DNA from: an uncultured Saprospiraceae bacterium
Lineage (GTDB): Bacteria > Bacteroidota > Bacteroidia > Chitinophagales > Saprospiraceae
NCBI GenBank assembly: GCA_938008185.1
Contig: CALLLR010000181.1
Span: 1-45,149, forward strand
Direction: 5' to 3'
DNA length: 45,149 nucleotides
The stretch's first letter is position 1, and the number at the start of each line of letters is the position of its first letter. Made by a program: the position numbers and the translations under genes. The notes beneath the pieces are model-generated. The model was given only the letters and a program-made list of their open reading frames with translations. It did no database searches and was not told the origin of the DNA. Shown in pieces: positions 24,364 to 32,674 of the stretch.

Positions 24364-26013
24364 ATGAAAAGCGCCATTTTAATAACTTTTTTCAGCTGTT
24401 TAGTATATTTATCTTTGGGTCAGGACGCTCATTTTTCACAGAGTGAATTAAATGCCAGCGCACGAAATCCAGCCATGATGGGCATCATGTCGTCGGATCA
24501 TAAACTAACAGCGAGCTATCGGTCCCAGTGGGCAAGCATTCCGAGTGCCTACCGAAATATTTTATTGGCCTACGAGAAAAAGGGCAACAAATTTTCCTGG
24601 GGCACGCAACTATTACAGAATGATGCGGGGAAGGTATCTTTAAAAACAACGCAGCTCATGATAAATCTTGCCTACCGGAAAAAATTATCCGCCCGCGGTG
24701 AGTTTTTATCAATTGGCGCTAGTGGCGGAGTTATTCAGCAAAAATTTGATCCTTCTTTATTCTCTTTTGACAATCAGTACATAGCGGAAACAGGCTTCGA
24801 CCCTGGTGCCGCAAATAAAGAGACCTTTTTAAACACGACTCAGTTCTTACCCAGTGCCACCGTAGGAATTATGGTTAGTAAATATTTTAATAAAATTAAA
24901 GGTTCCGGTGGATTATCATTTGCTCATCTCAACGAACCTTCCAGTCAGTTTTACGAAACCCTGCACGAAAAATATTCGATGCGGACTTCCCTTTTTGCGA
25001 ATGCGCAACTCCCCATTAAAGAACAATTAAAAGCAGAGATTCATCTGTCATGGAATAAACAATCCGTGGCTACCGAAAAAATAATAGGCGCTAAATTAAA
25101 ATATCACTTAAATGCAGAAAACAAGCTGACGGGTGGTATTGCCAACCGACTTCAGGATGCCTGGATTATTGAAGGAGGCATCACCTTTTCAGCAAGTGCA
25201 TTAACGATTAGTTACGATATGAATAACTCTCCACTTAATGTAGCCACAAATAGTCAAGGCGGATGGGAAGTTACCTTCTCTTATTTGTTTAACAAAAACA
25301 AAAAAACCAACGCAATCAACGCCAATTTTGAACGACTCAACGAAAAACCTTATAAGGATTTAGTTACCTCAAAAATACCAGATAGTGACCTAGATGGAAT
25401 TCCAGACAAGATTGATGCCTGTCCCAACTTATACGGAGAAAAAGAAAACAGTGGTTGTCCCGTAAACACCAAGGATTCTGATTTTGACGGACTCCTTGAT
25501 CACGTAGATAGTTGTCCCTTCTTAAAAGGATCGGCAGCTATGGGTGGGTGTCCTGATTCGGATAAAGACGGAATTTCCGATCTGAAAGATTATTGCCCAT
25601 TTTTGAAAGGAGAAGCATCTAACAATGGTTGTCCGGTAATGTCCAAAACAGATCATCAGCAATTTTTAAAAACCAACGCTATCAAGGTGGTGGTAGAATT
25701 CGCTACGGACAAATCAGACATAAAAGTTATCTATTACCAAGATTTGAATGACGTAGTCGATTTTTTATTAGAAAATCAAACGGCTAAAGCTTTCATCACG
25801 GGGCACACCGACGACGAAGGAGATCAGGCTTATAATTTTAAGCTGGGAGAAAGGAGAGCAACCAATGTGATGGAATTTTTCTTGAGCCGTGGTGTATCGT
25901 TTCAGCAATTGTCCATTGTATCCTACGGAGAAACAAAACCGACCCGGCAAAACCGAAGTGCTTACGAAAAAGCAAAGAATCGGCGAGTAGAAGTACAAGT
26001 ATACGCTGAATAA
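24364..26013 (+). CDS. PorP/SprF-family T9SS protein fused to TSP3 repeats and OmpA domain
   Basis: The 549-residue protein has a signal peptide (KSAILITFFSCLVYLSLGQ) and a PorP/SprF-family outer-membrane barrel domain at about 20-325 (DAHFSQSELNASARNPAMMGI, HKLTASYRSQWASIPSAYRNILLAYE). Next are three calcium-binding thrombospondin type 3 repeats at about 338-425 (DSDLDGIPDKIDACPNLYGE). The end is an OmpA peptidoglycan-binding domain (VVVEFATDKSDIKV, AFITGHTDDEGDQAYNFKLGERRATNV, SYGETKPTRQNRSAYEKAKNRRVEV). PorP and the OmpA-like PorE are separate proteins in the P. gingivalis T9SS; here the two activities are on one chain. It probably docks the type B substrate encoded 47 bp upstream and ties it to the cell wall. 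Last gene of the operon. Confidence 0.92.
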   Translation: MKSAILITFFSCLVYLSLGQDAHFSQSELNASARNPAMMGIMSSDHKLTASYRSQWASIPSAYRNILLAYEKKGNKFSWGTQLLQNDAGKVSLKTTQLMINLAYRKKLSARGEFLSIGASGGVIQQKFDPSLFSFDNQYIAETGFDPGAANKETFLNTTQFLPSATVGIMVSKYFNKIKGSGGLSFAHLNEPSSQFYETLHEKYSMRTSLFANAQLPIKEQLKAEIHLSWNKQSVATEKIIGAKLKYHLNAENKLTGGIANRLQDAWIIEGGITFSASALTISYDMNNSPLNVATNSQGGWEVTFSYLFNKNKKTNAINANFERLNEKPYKDLVTSKIPDSDLDGIPDKIDACPNLYGEKENSGCPVNTKDSDFDGLLDHVDSCPFLKGSAAMGGCPDSDKDGISDLKDYCPFLKGEASNNGCPVMSKTDHQQFLKTNAIKVVVEFATDKSDIKVIYYQDLNDVVDFLLENQTAKAFITGHTDDEGDQAYNFKLGERRATNVMEFFLSRGVSFQQLSIVSYGETKPTRQNRSAYEKAKNRRVEVQVYAE

Positions 26014-26149
26014 AGTCCGAGAATGAAGCATTCCGAGGGAGGACGCTTAGTTAAATACTTTTTTATAAAAGTTGTTCATCCGTTAATTAGTTTGTCGGTC
26101 TCTTTTATTTTACGTTAGAGGTAATTTACAATACAAAGAAGAAAAGGTC

Positions 26150-26157
26150 TATTTTTG
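26150..26157 (+). promoter_or_regulatory. Bacteroidetal -7 box TATTTTTG before the XdhC gene
   Basis: A perfect TAnnTTTG match ending 28 bases before the ATG. No -33 TTG was recognised. Confidence 0.4.
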
Positions 26158-26185
26158 CGGAAAAGGATGTAATAGACTTTAGAAA

Positions 26186-27298
26186 ATGAAAGAAATAAGA
26201 AATATTATCAATACCTATGACCAAATCGATTGGACGAAAGAACAGGCGGCTCTCGCTACGGTGGTAAGCGTAGAAGAATCAGCCTATCGACGGATTGGTG
26301 CCCGTATGTTGGTACAAAGTTCCGGAACCTGGATTGGTGGAATAAGCGGAGGTTGTCTGGAAGGAGATGCGTTAAAAAGAGCCAATGCTGCGATTTTCAA
26401 GAAAGAACCTTCCATCGTCATTTATGATACGATGGACGATGATGATCACCAAATAGGCGTAGGCTTGGGTTGTAATGGACGTATCGAAGTACTGTTCACA
26501 CCAGTCAATCCTAGTGATAAGCATAATCCGGTGGAACGTCTAAAAACCATCCAAGAGAAAAGAACACCGTCAATTTTTTATCAGGTAATTAGTCTGGAAG
26601 AAAAAGAGATCCGCAAAATGGGCTTATTTGCCAATGAAAACCAGACAGATATTTTTGTAAATTCCTTGGGTATTTCAAAAGAAAATTTGCTTGAAAAAAC
26701 AGCGCTGGTGCACCAGCGGAAAAAATCAAAGGTATTTAATTTTGTAACCACGACTGGCCAGTCTATCTCTATTTTAATCGAATTTATCCGTCCTGAATTA
26801 AGACTGGTTATTGTCGGTGATAATTATGATGTGCACGCTTTTGTGGGAATCGCCAAAGAGTTGGGTTGGGAAATAAATATCGTAGGTTTAAGACGAAAAT
26901 TAGACAAATCCATTTTTAGTTTATCCAAAAAAATGCTTCCCTACGAACAAGCCAGAGATTTAGTTATTGACGAATATACGGCAGTGGTACTGATGTCTCA
27001 TGATTATAAATGGGATCTGGAAATGTTGCAAATATTCTTAAAACAACATCCACCCTACCTTGGCATGCTGGGACCTAAGAAGCGGATGTTAAAGATGCAA
27101 ACGGAACTACAAGCAGATACGGAGCCTATCAATTTAAAAAATTTAAGCTTCTTTTATAGTCCCATTGGGCTGGATATTGGCGCCGAGTCCCCCGAAGAAA
27201 TTGCACTTTCAATTGCGGCTGAAATTATCGCTCATTTCAGAAACAGATCAGGCAATTTTTTAAAACTAAGGTCAGGAACCATACACGAAAGAACCTAA
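26186..27298 (+). CDS. XdhC/CoxI-family molybdenum-cofactor maturation protein
   Basis: A 370-residue cytoplasmic protein. The N-terminal XdhC_CoxI domain is clear (AALATVVSVEESAYRRIGARMLVQSSGTWIGGISGGCLEGD, then GLGCNGRIEVLFTPV). The C-terminal XdhC Rossmann domain has VSHDYKWDLEML-like and YLGMLGPKKRMLKM motifs and ends with SPIGLDIGAESPEEIALSIAAEIIAHF. The glycine-rich loop is altered (VIVGDNYDVHAF instead of GxGxxG). Family members hand sulfurated molybdenum cofactor to xanthine-dehydrogenase/CO-dehydrogenase-type hydroxylases. No hydroxylase subunit is in this window, so here it is an orphan. It converges on the hybrid kinase gene with 14 bp between the stop codons and no obvious terminator. 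Confidence 0.88.
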   Translation: MKEIRNIINTYDQIDWTKEQAALATVVSVEESAYRRIGARMLVQSSGTWIGGISGGCLEGDALKRANAAIFKKEPSIVIYDTMDDDDHQIGVGLGCNGRIEVLFTPVNPSDKHNPVERLKTIQEKRTPSIFYQVISLEEKEIRKMGLFANENQTDIFVNSLGISKENLLEKTALVHQRKKSKVFNFVTTTGQSISILIEFIRPELRLVIVGDNYDVHAFVGIAKELGWEINIVGLRRKLDKSIFSLSKKMLPYEQARDLVIDEYTAVVLMSHDYKWDLEMLQIFLKQHPPYLGMLGPKKRMLKMQTELQADTEPINLKNLSFFYSPIGLDIGAESPEEIALSIAAEIIAHFRNRSGNFLKLRSGTIHERT

Positions 27299-27312
27299 AT
27301 TTCAGGTAGGCT

Positions 27313-30171
27313 TTATATCATTGCAAACCGGTTAAGCTCATTTTCCAGTAATGAATAAGCCATTCCTGAATCAAATTTTAGGATACCAATTTGTAGACTT
27401 ATTTCCTCCTCCAGGTAGCTGTTCATTTTAATGGATTTTTCAATTTCAAGGGCCAGCTTATTTTGTTCCATTAGACCTACCATCATATAATTTGTTTTGA
27501 TACGGTGGGCAATACTCGCGATATTATCCCAATTTTTACTTTCTAGTTCTTCATCCATCCGACTCAATGCCACCGGTATTTCCTGCAAGAAAAGTTCGAT
27601 CATCTCCCGAATAAAAGTTTCGTCGCCGCCGGACATTTCAGTTAGGTAATTAAAGTTGAATTCAATCACTTTATTTTTTGAAAATTCGGAACAGGATTCT
27701 GAAGAAATATTATCTAGTTTGATATTCAGCCATTTACCCAGCTGCATCTTCAGTTGTTTGGGAGAAAATGGCTTGGTTAAAAAATCGTTCATACCAGCGG
27801 CTAAGGCCCGATTCTTTTCGTCTAACAGGGCCGCTGCGGTCAAGGCGATGATGACTGAATTCTGATTTATATTATCAGTATTTACCCGGATAGCAGTGGT
27901 AGTTTCACAACCATCCATTTCGGGCATATGAATATCCATTAGGATAATATCATATTTTTTCTCCATTGTTTTTTGGACTGCTACTATTCCGTTAGAAGCG
28001 ATATCAAACTGACAATCCCAAAGTTCAAGAATTTTAATAATTAATTTTTGGTTCATCGGATTATCTTCGACAACCAACAAACTGATATCTTTTAAGGCTT
28101 CGGAAATTTGGTATTCTGCATCTTTTTCGGTGGATATTTCTGTCTGTAAAATACCTGAGTCCAAAAATGGAAGCACAATATTAAAAATGGATCCTTTATT
28201 TTCGGTACTTTCTACTTCGATGGTACCACCCTGTAATTCTACCAGATTTTTTACGATGGTTAATCCAAGACCAGTTCCGCCAAATTTGCGGGTAATCTTG
28301 ACATCCGCCTGTTTAAAATTTTCAAATATCTTGTCAAGATGCTCCTTTTTAATCCCGATCCCAGTATCGTGCACCTGAAATTGGATGAGATATTTTCCTT
28401 CGGTAGCCGCAACCAGTTTTGTTCTTACGCCGATCGTTCCTGAATTGGTAAATTTACTGGAGTTACCCAGTAGATTTGTCAGAATTTGAATTAGTCGAAC
28501 GGAGTCTCCAATTAAATAATTTTTGATGCTGGGATCCGAATCCAAATCTACATTAATGGGTTTGCCGCGCACCTTAAACTGAAAGGTTTGCTGCATAGAA
28601 GTCAGGACTTCCTGCAAATTGAATGTCCGCTGTTCAAACTCCAACTCGTTGGCCTCAATTTTTGAGAGGTCCAATATATTGGAAATAATCCCCATTAAAC
28701 TATCCGCAGAAAAGCGCAATGAATCTAAATATTCCCGCTGCACATCAGAAGGATCGGTATCGTACAGCAGATGCGTCATACCAATTACGGCGTTCATTGG
28801 CGTTCGTATTTCATGACTCATATTAGCTAAAAATTGTTGCTCTGCTAATTGAGCCTGCTCCGCTTCCTGCTTAGCAGAAATCAAATCCTGTTCCGCTCTT
28901 TTACGCTCCGTAATATCCCGAACAAATCCACTAAAAAAGTGTTTTCCACCCATTTGAATAGGCGAAATACTTAATTCTATCGGAAATTCTCTGCCACTTT
29001 TATCCAACGCAACAATCTCAATTCGGTTATTGATCACTGCTCCACCACCCGTTTTTAAAAAACGTTTCATACCCTGTTCGTGCGCCGTTCGGTATTCCAT
29101 TGGCACGATAAAATCACCCATTTTTCTACCCAGAATTTCTTCAGCTGTAAAACCAAAAATTTTAGTAGCTTGGTTACTCCAGGCGATTACCTTGCCCTCT
29201 TCATCAATATTGATTACAGCATCAAGCGAAGCATCAATAATTTTACGTAACATAAGTTCACTTTCCCGTACTTTGGTCTCTGCCAATTGTTGGTCCGTGA
29301 CATCCGTAACAGTTCTCATTGTACCAATCACCTCACCCAGAGGATTTAAATAAGGTGAAGCATTCAGTCGTCCAATCCAAGGAGTACCAGACTTATGAAG
29401 ATAAGTGACCAGCAAATTCTTTAGTCTGCCTTTCTTCTTTTTGTAAATATTTCGTTCAATATTTTCCTTGTCTTCTTCTTTAAGGAATAAATTAGCGGCC
29501 GTTCTATCCAATAGTTCCTTATTGGAAAAACCGGTTAACTTTTCCATTCTTTTATTAGCGAACGTTATTCGCCCTTTTAAATCCGTTAAAATTATTCCTT
29601 CCGAAAGGTGTTGCACGACAAACCGGTGTCGCTCCTGACTCATTTTTAACGCCTGCTGCACAAACAGTCTTTGCTCTTGTTCAATTCTTATATTTTCGTG
29701 TGCGATACATCCCTTAAGTAGTAAGCCAAATTTTTCAATTACACTAAATAATTGATTGGCTTCAGTTGACTCAGTACCCGTAGGTTGAGATTTATATAAT
29801 TTTAGAAACCCAATATCGGCCAATTTAAAAATACTATAAATACCTTTTTCAATTTTTTCATCCTCCCGAATCTGTTTAAAATCAGGATGATCAAACGGAA
29901 TGATAAACTTATTTTCACCTGCCAGTTTGTTCCAGATAAAATGATTCAATTTAGTAGATCTACTAGCTACGATATCGGTTGGAGTCTCATAGATCAATTC
30001 CATATTACGATCCTCAAACAACCATACACTCGCATAACTCAGTTTTTTTCTGGTCATCAGAACATTTAAAAATTGCTGACAATTTTGGCGTAAGTTCAAA
30101 GAATTTCCAATTGAGAGAGACAACTCATACAACAATACAATATCTTTAACTGTAGAAACGTTAACTTTCAT
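27313..30171 (-). CDS. Soluble hybrid histidine kinase (GAF-like, PAS-PAS-HisKA-HATPase-REC-HPt)
   Basis: A 952-residue sensor kinase with no membrane segment, so it should sense a cytoplasmic signal. It has an N-terminal GAF-like region (about 5-155) and a short coiled coil. PAS 1 is at about 185-300 (GIILTDLKGRITFANKRMEKLTGFS) and PAS 2 at about 310-430 (AVINIDEEGKVIAWSNQATKIFGF). HisKA carries H453 (MSHEIRTPMNAVIGM). The HATPase_c domain has DTGIGIKKEHLDKIFENFKQ and GGTGLGLTIV. The REC domain has D746 (LMDIHMPEMDG). The C-terminal HPt domain has H889 (IAHRIKTNYMMVG). A full His-Asp-His relay on one chain predicts that the final acceptor is a separate receiver, most simply D58 of the NtrC-family regulator encoded 38 bp upstream in the same operon. 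Confidence 0.94.
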   Translation of the reverse strand: MKVNVSTVKDIVLLYELSLSIGNSLNLRQNCQQFLNVLMTRKKLSYASVWLFEDRNMELIYETPTDIVASRSTKLNHFIWNKLAGENKFIIPFDHPDFKQIREDEKIEKGIYSIFKLADIGFLKLYKSQPTGTESTEANQLFSVIEKFGLLLKGCIAHENIRIEQEQRLFVQQALKMSQERHRFVVQHLSEGIILTDLKGRITFANKRMEKLTGFSNKELLDRTAANLFLKEEDKENIERNIYKKKKGRLKNLLVTYLHKSGTPWIGRLNASPYLNPLGEVIGTMRTVTDVTDQQLAETKVRESELMLRKIIDASLDAVINIDEEGKVIAWSNQATKIFGFTAEEILGRKMGDFIVPMEYRTAHEQGMKRFLKTGGGAVINNRIEIVALDKSGREFPIELSISPIQMGGKHFFSGFVRDITERKRAEQDLISAKQEAEQAQLAEQQFLANMSHEIRTPMNAVIGMTHLLYDTDPSDVQREYLDSLRFSADSLMGIISNILDLSKIEANELEFEQRTFNLQEVLTSMQQTFQFKVRGKPINVDLDSDPSIKNYLIGDSVRLIQILTNLLGNSSKFTNSGTIGVRTKLVAATEGKYLIQFQVHDTGIGIKKEHLDKIFENFKQADVKITRKFGGTGLGLTIVKNLVELQGGTIEVESTENKGSIFNIVLPFLDSGILQTEISTEKDAEYQISEALKDISLLVVEDNPMNQKLIIKILELWDCQFDIASNGIVAVQKTMEKKYDIILMDIHMPEMDGCETTTAIRVNTDNINQNSVIIALTAAALLDEKNRALAAGMNDFLTKPFSPKQLKMQLGKWLNIKLDNISSESCSEFSKNKVIEFNFNYLTEMSGGDETFIREMIELFLQEIPVALSRMDEELESKNWDNIASIAHRIKTNYMMVGLMEQNKLALEIEKSIKMNSYLEEEISLQIGILKFDSGMAYSLLENELNRFAMI

Positions 30172-30209
30172 TTTAATAAATTTAAAACAAACAAATAGAT
30201 TAGAGTTAT

Positions 30210-31577
30210 TTAAGCTAATGTAGTGGTTTTTTCATTTTTCAACATCCGATAGATCGTTGACTTTCCGATATCCAGTTTTTGGGCGGTCTTATCAATATCG
30301 CTTTCGTATTTTTCTAAAAAATGGGTAATAATCAATTTTTTATATTGATCCATTGTCATCTCTTTAGTAAAAAATTGGGCTTCCTTTCGAGGGCTGTTAA
30401 ACCGAATATCCATTTCTGTAATTTGATCTTCATTAGTCAGTACTGCCGCCAAATCAATAATAGCTTTTAGCTCCCTGACGTTACCCGGAAAAGTATAATT
30501 CAATAATTTGCTTTTAGCTTCTTTAGAAATTTTTAGCGAGCCAAGATTATTATTTTTACAAAAATCCACTAGAAAAAAATCAGCTAATAACAGAATATCA
30601 TTCCCTCTATCCCGCAGCGGCGGCAAGGCAATAGGCAACCCCAATAATCGATAAAATAAATCTTCACGAAAATTTCCATCGCTGACCTCATCCTGCAAAT
30701 TTCTGTGTGTAGCGACAATGATTCTCGCGTCAAACGCAACGGTTTTTTCGGCGCCTACCCGCTGTATTTCACGCTCCTGTAAAACCCGTAAAACCTTTGC
30801 TTGCAGATTAATATCCATCTCTCCAATCTCATCCAGAAAAAGCGTTCCCTTATTGGCCAGTTCGAACATTCCTCGCTTTTGGGTATTTGCACCGGTAAAT
30901 GCCCCTTTTTCGTAACCAAACAACTCACTCTCTAACAATTCTTTTGGAATAGCACTCATATTAACCGCTACAAACGGTTGCTTTTTCCTAGAAGAATTGT
31001 AATGAATACTTTTAGCAATCACCTCTTTTCCCGTTCCAGTTTCACCGGTAATAGAAATCGTAATGTCTGTTTTAATAGCTTTTTCCAACAATGAAAATAC
31101 TTGTTGCATCGGTTTACTATTGCCAATAATACTTTTATCTACCTTATAATTTATTTCTAATTCCTGTCGTAGATTGTTGACTTCTTCCTTTAATAAATTT
31201 TCCTGTTTTATTCGATTGACGGCGTGCAGCAATCGATCATTGGTCTCACTATCTTTGGTGATATAATCGCAGGCTCCTTCTCTTAGCAATTTAATTGCAG
31301 TAGCAACATTCTGCTGGCTGGATAAAATTATTACCGAAATATCTTTATTGTAATTTTTTATTTTTTGCAGGACTTCTGATCCAGTCATATCCGGCAGAGA
31401 ATAATCCAAAGAAACAATCGAAGGATTAAGGTGCAGATTTTGTAAACACTCCTCTCCATTAGAAAAAAGATGAACCTCATGGTCCGGATTTAGTTCCATC
31501 ACATATTTCACCAAACGCTGATACATCGGATCATCTTCCACCACAAAAATACAGGTTGATAAAAATTTAGTTTTCAT
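30210..31577 (-). CDS. NtrC-family sigma-54-dependent response regulator
   Basis: The 455-residue regulator has a REC domain (9-122, phospho-acceptor D58 in VSLDYSLPDMTG), an AAA+ sigma-54 activation domain with Walker A GETGTGKE (178-185) and the sigma-54-contacting GAFTGA loop (225-230), and a C-terminal Fis-type HTH (from about 410, ITHFLEKYESDIDKTAQKLDIGKSTIYRMLKN). All residues needed for ATP-driven opening of sigma-54 promoters are present. It is transcribed divergently from the exopolysaccharide operon and 38 bp before the hybrid kinase gene. The intergenic region carries a dyad motif and a good sigma-54 box facing the exopolysaccharide genes, so those genes are the likely target. The dyad also lies 73 bp before this gene's start, allowing autoregulation. 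Confidence 0.95.
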   Translation of the reverse strand: MKTKFLSTCIFVVEDDPMYQRLVKYVMELNPDHEVHLFSNGEECLQNLHLNPSIVSLDYSLPDMTGSEVLQKIKNYNKDISVIILSSQQNVATAIKLLREGACDYITKDSETNDRLLHAVNRIKQENLLKEEVNNLRQELEINYKVDKSIIGNSKPMQQVFSLLEKAIKTDITISITGETGTGKEVIAKSIHYNSSRKKQPFVAVNMSAIPKELLESELFGYEKGAFTGANTQKRGMFELANKGTLFLDEIGEMDINLQAKVLRVLQEREIQRVGAEKTVAFDARIIVATHRNLQDEVSDGNFREDLFYRLLGLPIALPPLRDRGNDILLLADFFLVDFCKNNNLGSLKISKEAKSKLLNYTFPGNVRELKAIIDLAAVLTNEDQITEMDIRFNSPRKEAQFFTKEMTMDQYKKLIITHFLEKYESDIDKTAQKLDIGKSTIYRMLKNEKTTTLA

Positions 31578-31649
31578 ACAGCAACTGGATTTTGAAAATT
31601 AAAAAATCGAACTGACAAGTAATATAAAAGAGTCTAATTGTATGCCAAA

Positions 31650-31666
31650 ATTCCCAAAATGAGAAT
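31650..31666. promoter_or_regulatory. Candidate upstream activator site 3 (dyad ATTCCCAAAATGAGAAT)
   Basis: Identical over 17 bases to the site at 13845-13861. Its centre is 92 bp from the -24 GG at 31750, about one helical turn more than the 80 bp seen at the other two promoters. This is a typical enhancer position for an NtrC-family activator, whose gene starts 73 bp away on the other side. Confidence 0.6.
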
Positions 31667-31748
31667 ACCGTCTACTTTTTAGAACACATATAATTATTCA
31701 TAAATATTTATTGTCATAACAATCAACCGATTAACTATTTTTAAAAAA

Positions 31749-31763
31749 TGGCATTTTTACTGC
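31749..31763 (+). promoter_or_regulatory. Sigma-54 promoter of the exopolysaccharide operon
   Basis: TGGCATTTTTACTGC has GG-N10-GC with TGGCA at -24 and TGC at -12. Transcription would start near 31775, giving a leader of about 90 bases. A TATTTTCG sequence at 31826-31833 (7 of 8 to TAnnTTTG) could be a second, housekeeping promoter. Confidence 0.6.
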
Positions 31764-31865
31764 CTTTCAATAACTGCCGACAATAAATAAAATTTAGTAA
31801 CCTACAATCGTAAGTATGTTTATCCTATTTTCGGAGACTGCTTAAGGGTAGATTAAAAAATAGCC

Positions 31866-32609
31866 ATGTTAAGATTATGTTCTTTTCTTATTCTTATCTG
31901 CGGATTATCATCCTGTCAGACTTCAAATCCTATTTTTAGTAAGGTCATTGATCCGGCCTTAAATGATTCACTTGCCTTCAAATTTATGACCGCAGTGGAA
32001 CCCGTATTGAAGACGGGTGACAAAATCACCATGAGTATCTGGAACCACAACGACCTGAGCATTGGATCTGTCAACAGTGTTTACACGTCGAATGCTTCTA
32101 CTGGAAAATGGTTACAACTGGATGACGAGGGAAAAGTAAACCTTCCCAAAATCGGACGAACAAAAATATCTGGCCTTACGGTTAAAGAGTCCAATTATTT
32201 TTTGGAACAGGCTTATGCCGGTATTTTAAAAGATCCAATCATTAATATTCGGGTACTTAATCATTTTGTTACAGTGCTTGGTGAAGTTAATCACCCGGGC
32301 CGATATAGTTTAGACAACGAAACAATATCCCTGGTGGAAATACTGGGAGAAGCCAAAGGACTGACCAGCTATTCAAAAAATGAATCTATTGAATTAATTA
32401 GAATAGTAGACGGGCAATCCGTCAAATGGAATCTTGACCTTACCGATCTAGCCGCAATTCCCAGCAAAAATATTCTATTACAGCCCGATGATATCGTTCA
32501 TGTAGGAGCCACGAAAGCTAAAATTAATGACAAAAACTTAGGGAAAGCAAGTTTAATAACCAGTATCGTAACGGGACTTGCCCTCATCTTCTCCATATTC
32601 GTACAGTAA
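31866..32609 (+). CDS. wza: Polysaccharide export lipoprotein (Wza family)
   Basis: A 247-residue Wza/BexD-type outer-membrane export protein. It has a lipoprotein signal (LRLCSFLILICGLSSC; Cys17) and a Poly_export domain (PVLKTGDKITMSIWNHNDLS...LQLDDEGKVNLPKIGRTKISGLTVKES). An SLBB domain follows (VTVLGEVNHPGRYSLDNETISLVEILGEAKGLT), with a C-terminal hydrophobic segment (ITSIVTGLALIFSIFV) typical of short bacteroidetal Wza proteins. It is expected to form the outer-membrane channel through which the polymer made by this cluster leaves the cell. First gene of the operon, 65 bp before the Wzc-like gene, and preceded by a sigma-54 box and dyad site. Confidence 0.92.
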   Translation: MLRLCSFLILICGLSSCQTSNPIFSKVIDPALNDSLAFKFMTAVEPVLKTGDKITMSIWNHNDLSIGSVNSVYTSNASTGKWLQLDDEGKVNLPKIGRTKISGLTVKESNYFLEQAYAGILKDPIINIRVLNHFVTVLGEVNHPGRYSLDNETISLVEILGEAKGLTSYSKNESIELIRIVDGQSVKWNLDLTDLAAIPSKNILLQPDDIVHVGATKAKINDKNLGKASLITSIVTGLALIFSIFVQ

Positions 32610-32674
32610 TTTCAACTAACCTATTTATGGTAACCTAAGTACACCGAATACAAAGTAATTGTCAAAAATTTAAC

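Noticed and set aside
26040-26085. Hairpin-like sequence after the PorP-OmpA gene (ACTTTT-TTAT-AAAAGT)
   Set aside because: Short AT-only stem with no T-run after it; not convincing as a terminator.
31636-31650. Possible minus-strand sigma-54 box (TTGGCATACAATTAGA) before the NtrC-family gene
   Set aside because: The -24 half fits, but the -12 half is TAGA, and it directly abuts the dyad site, too close for enhancer-type activation.
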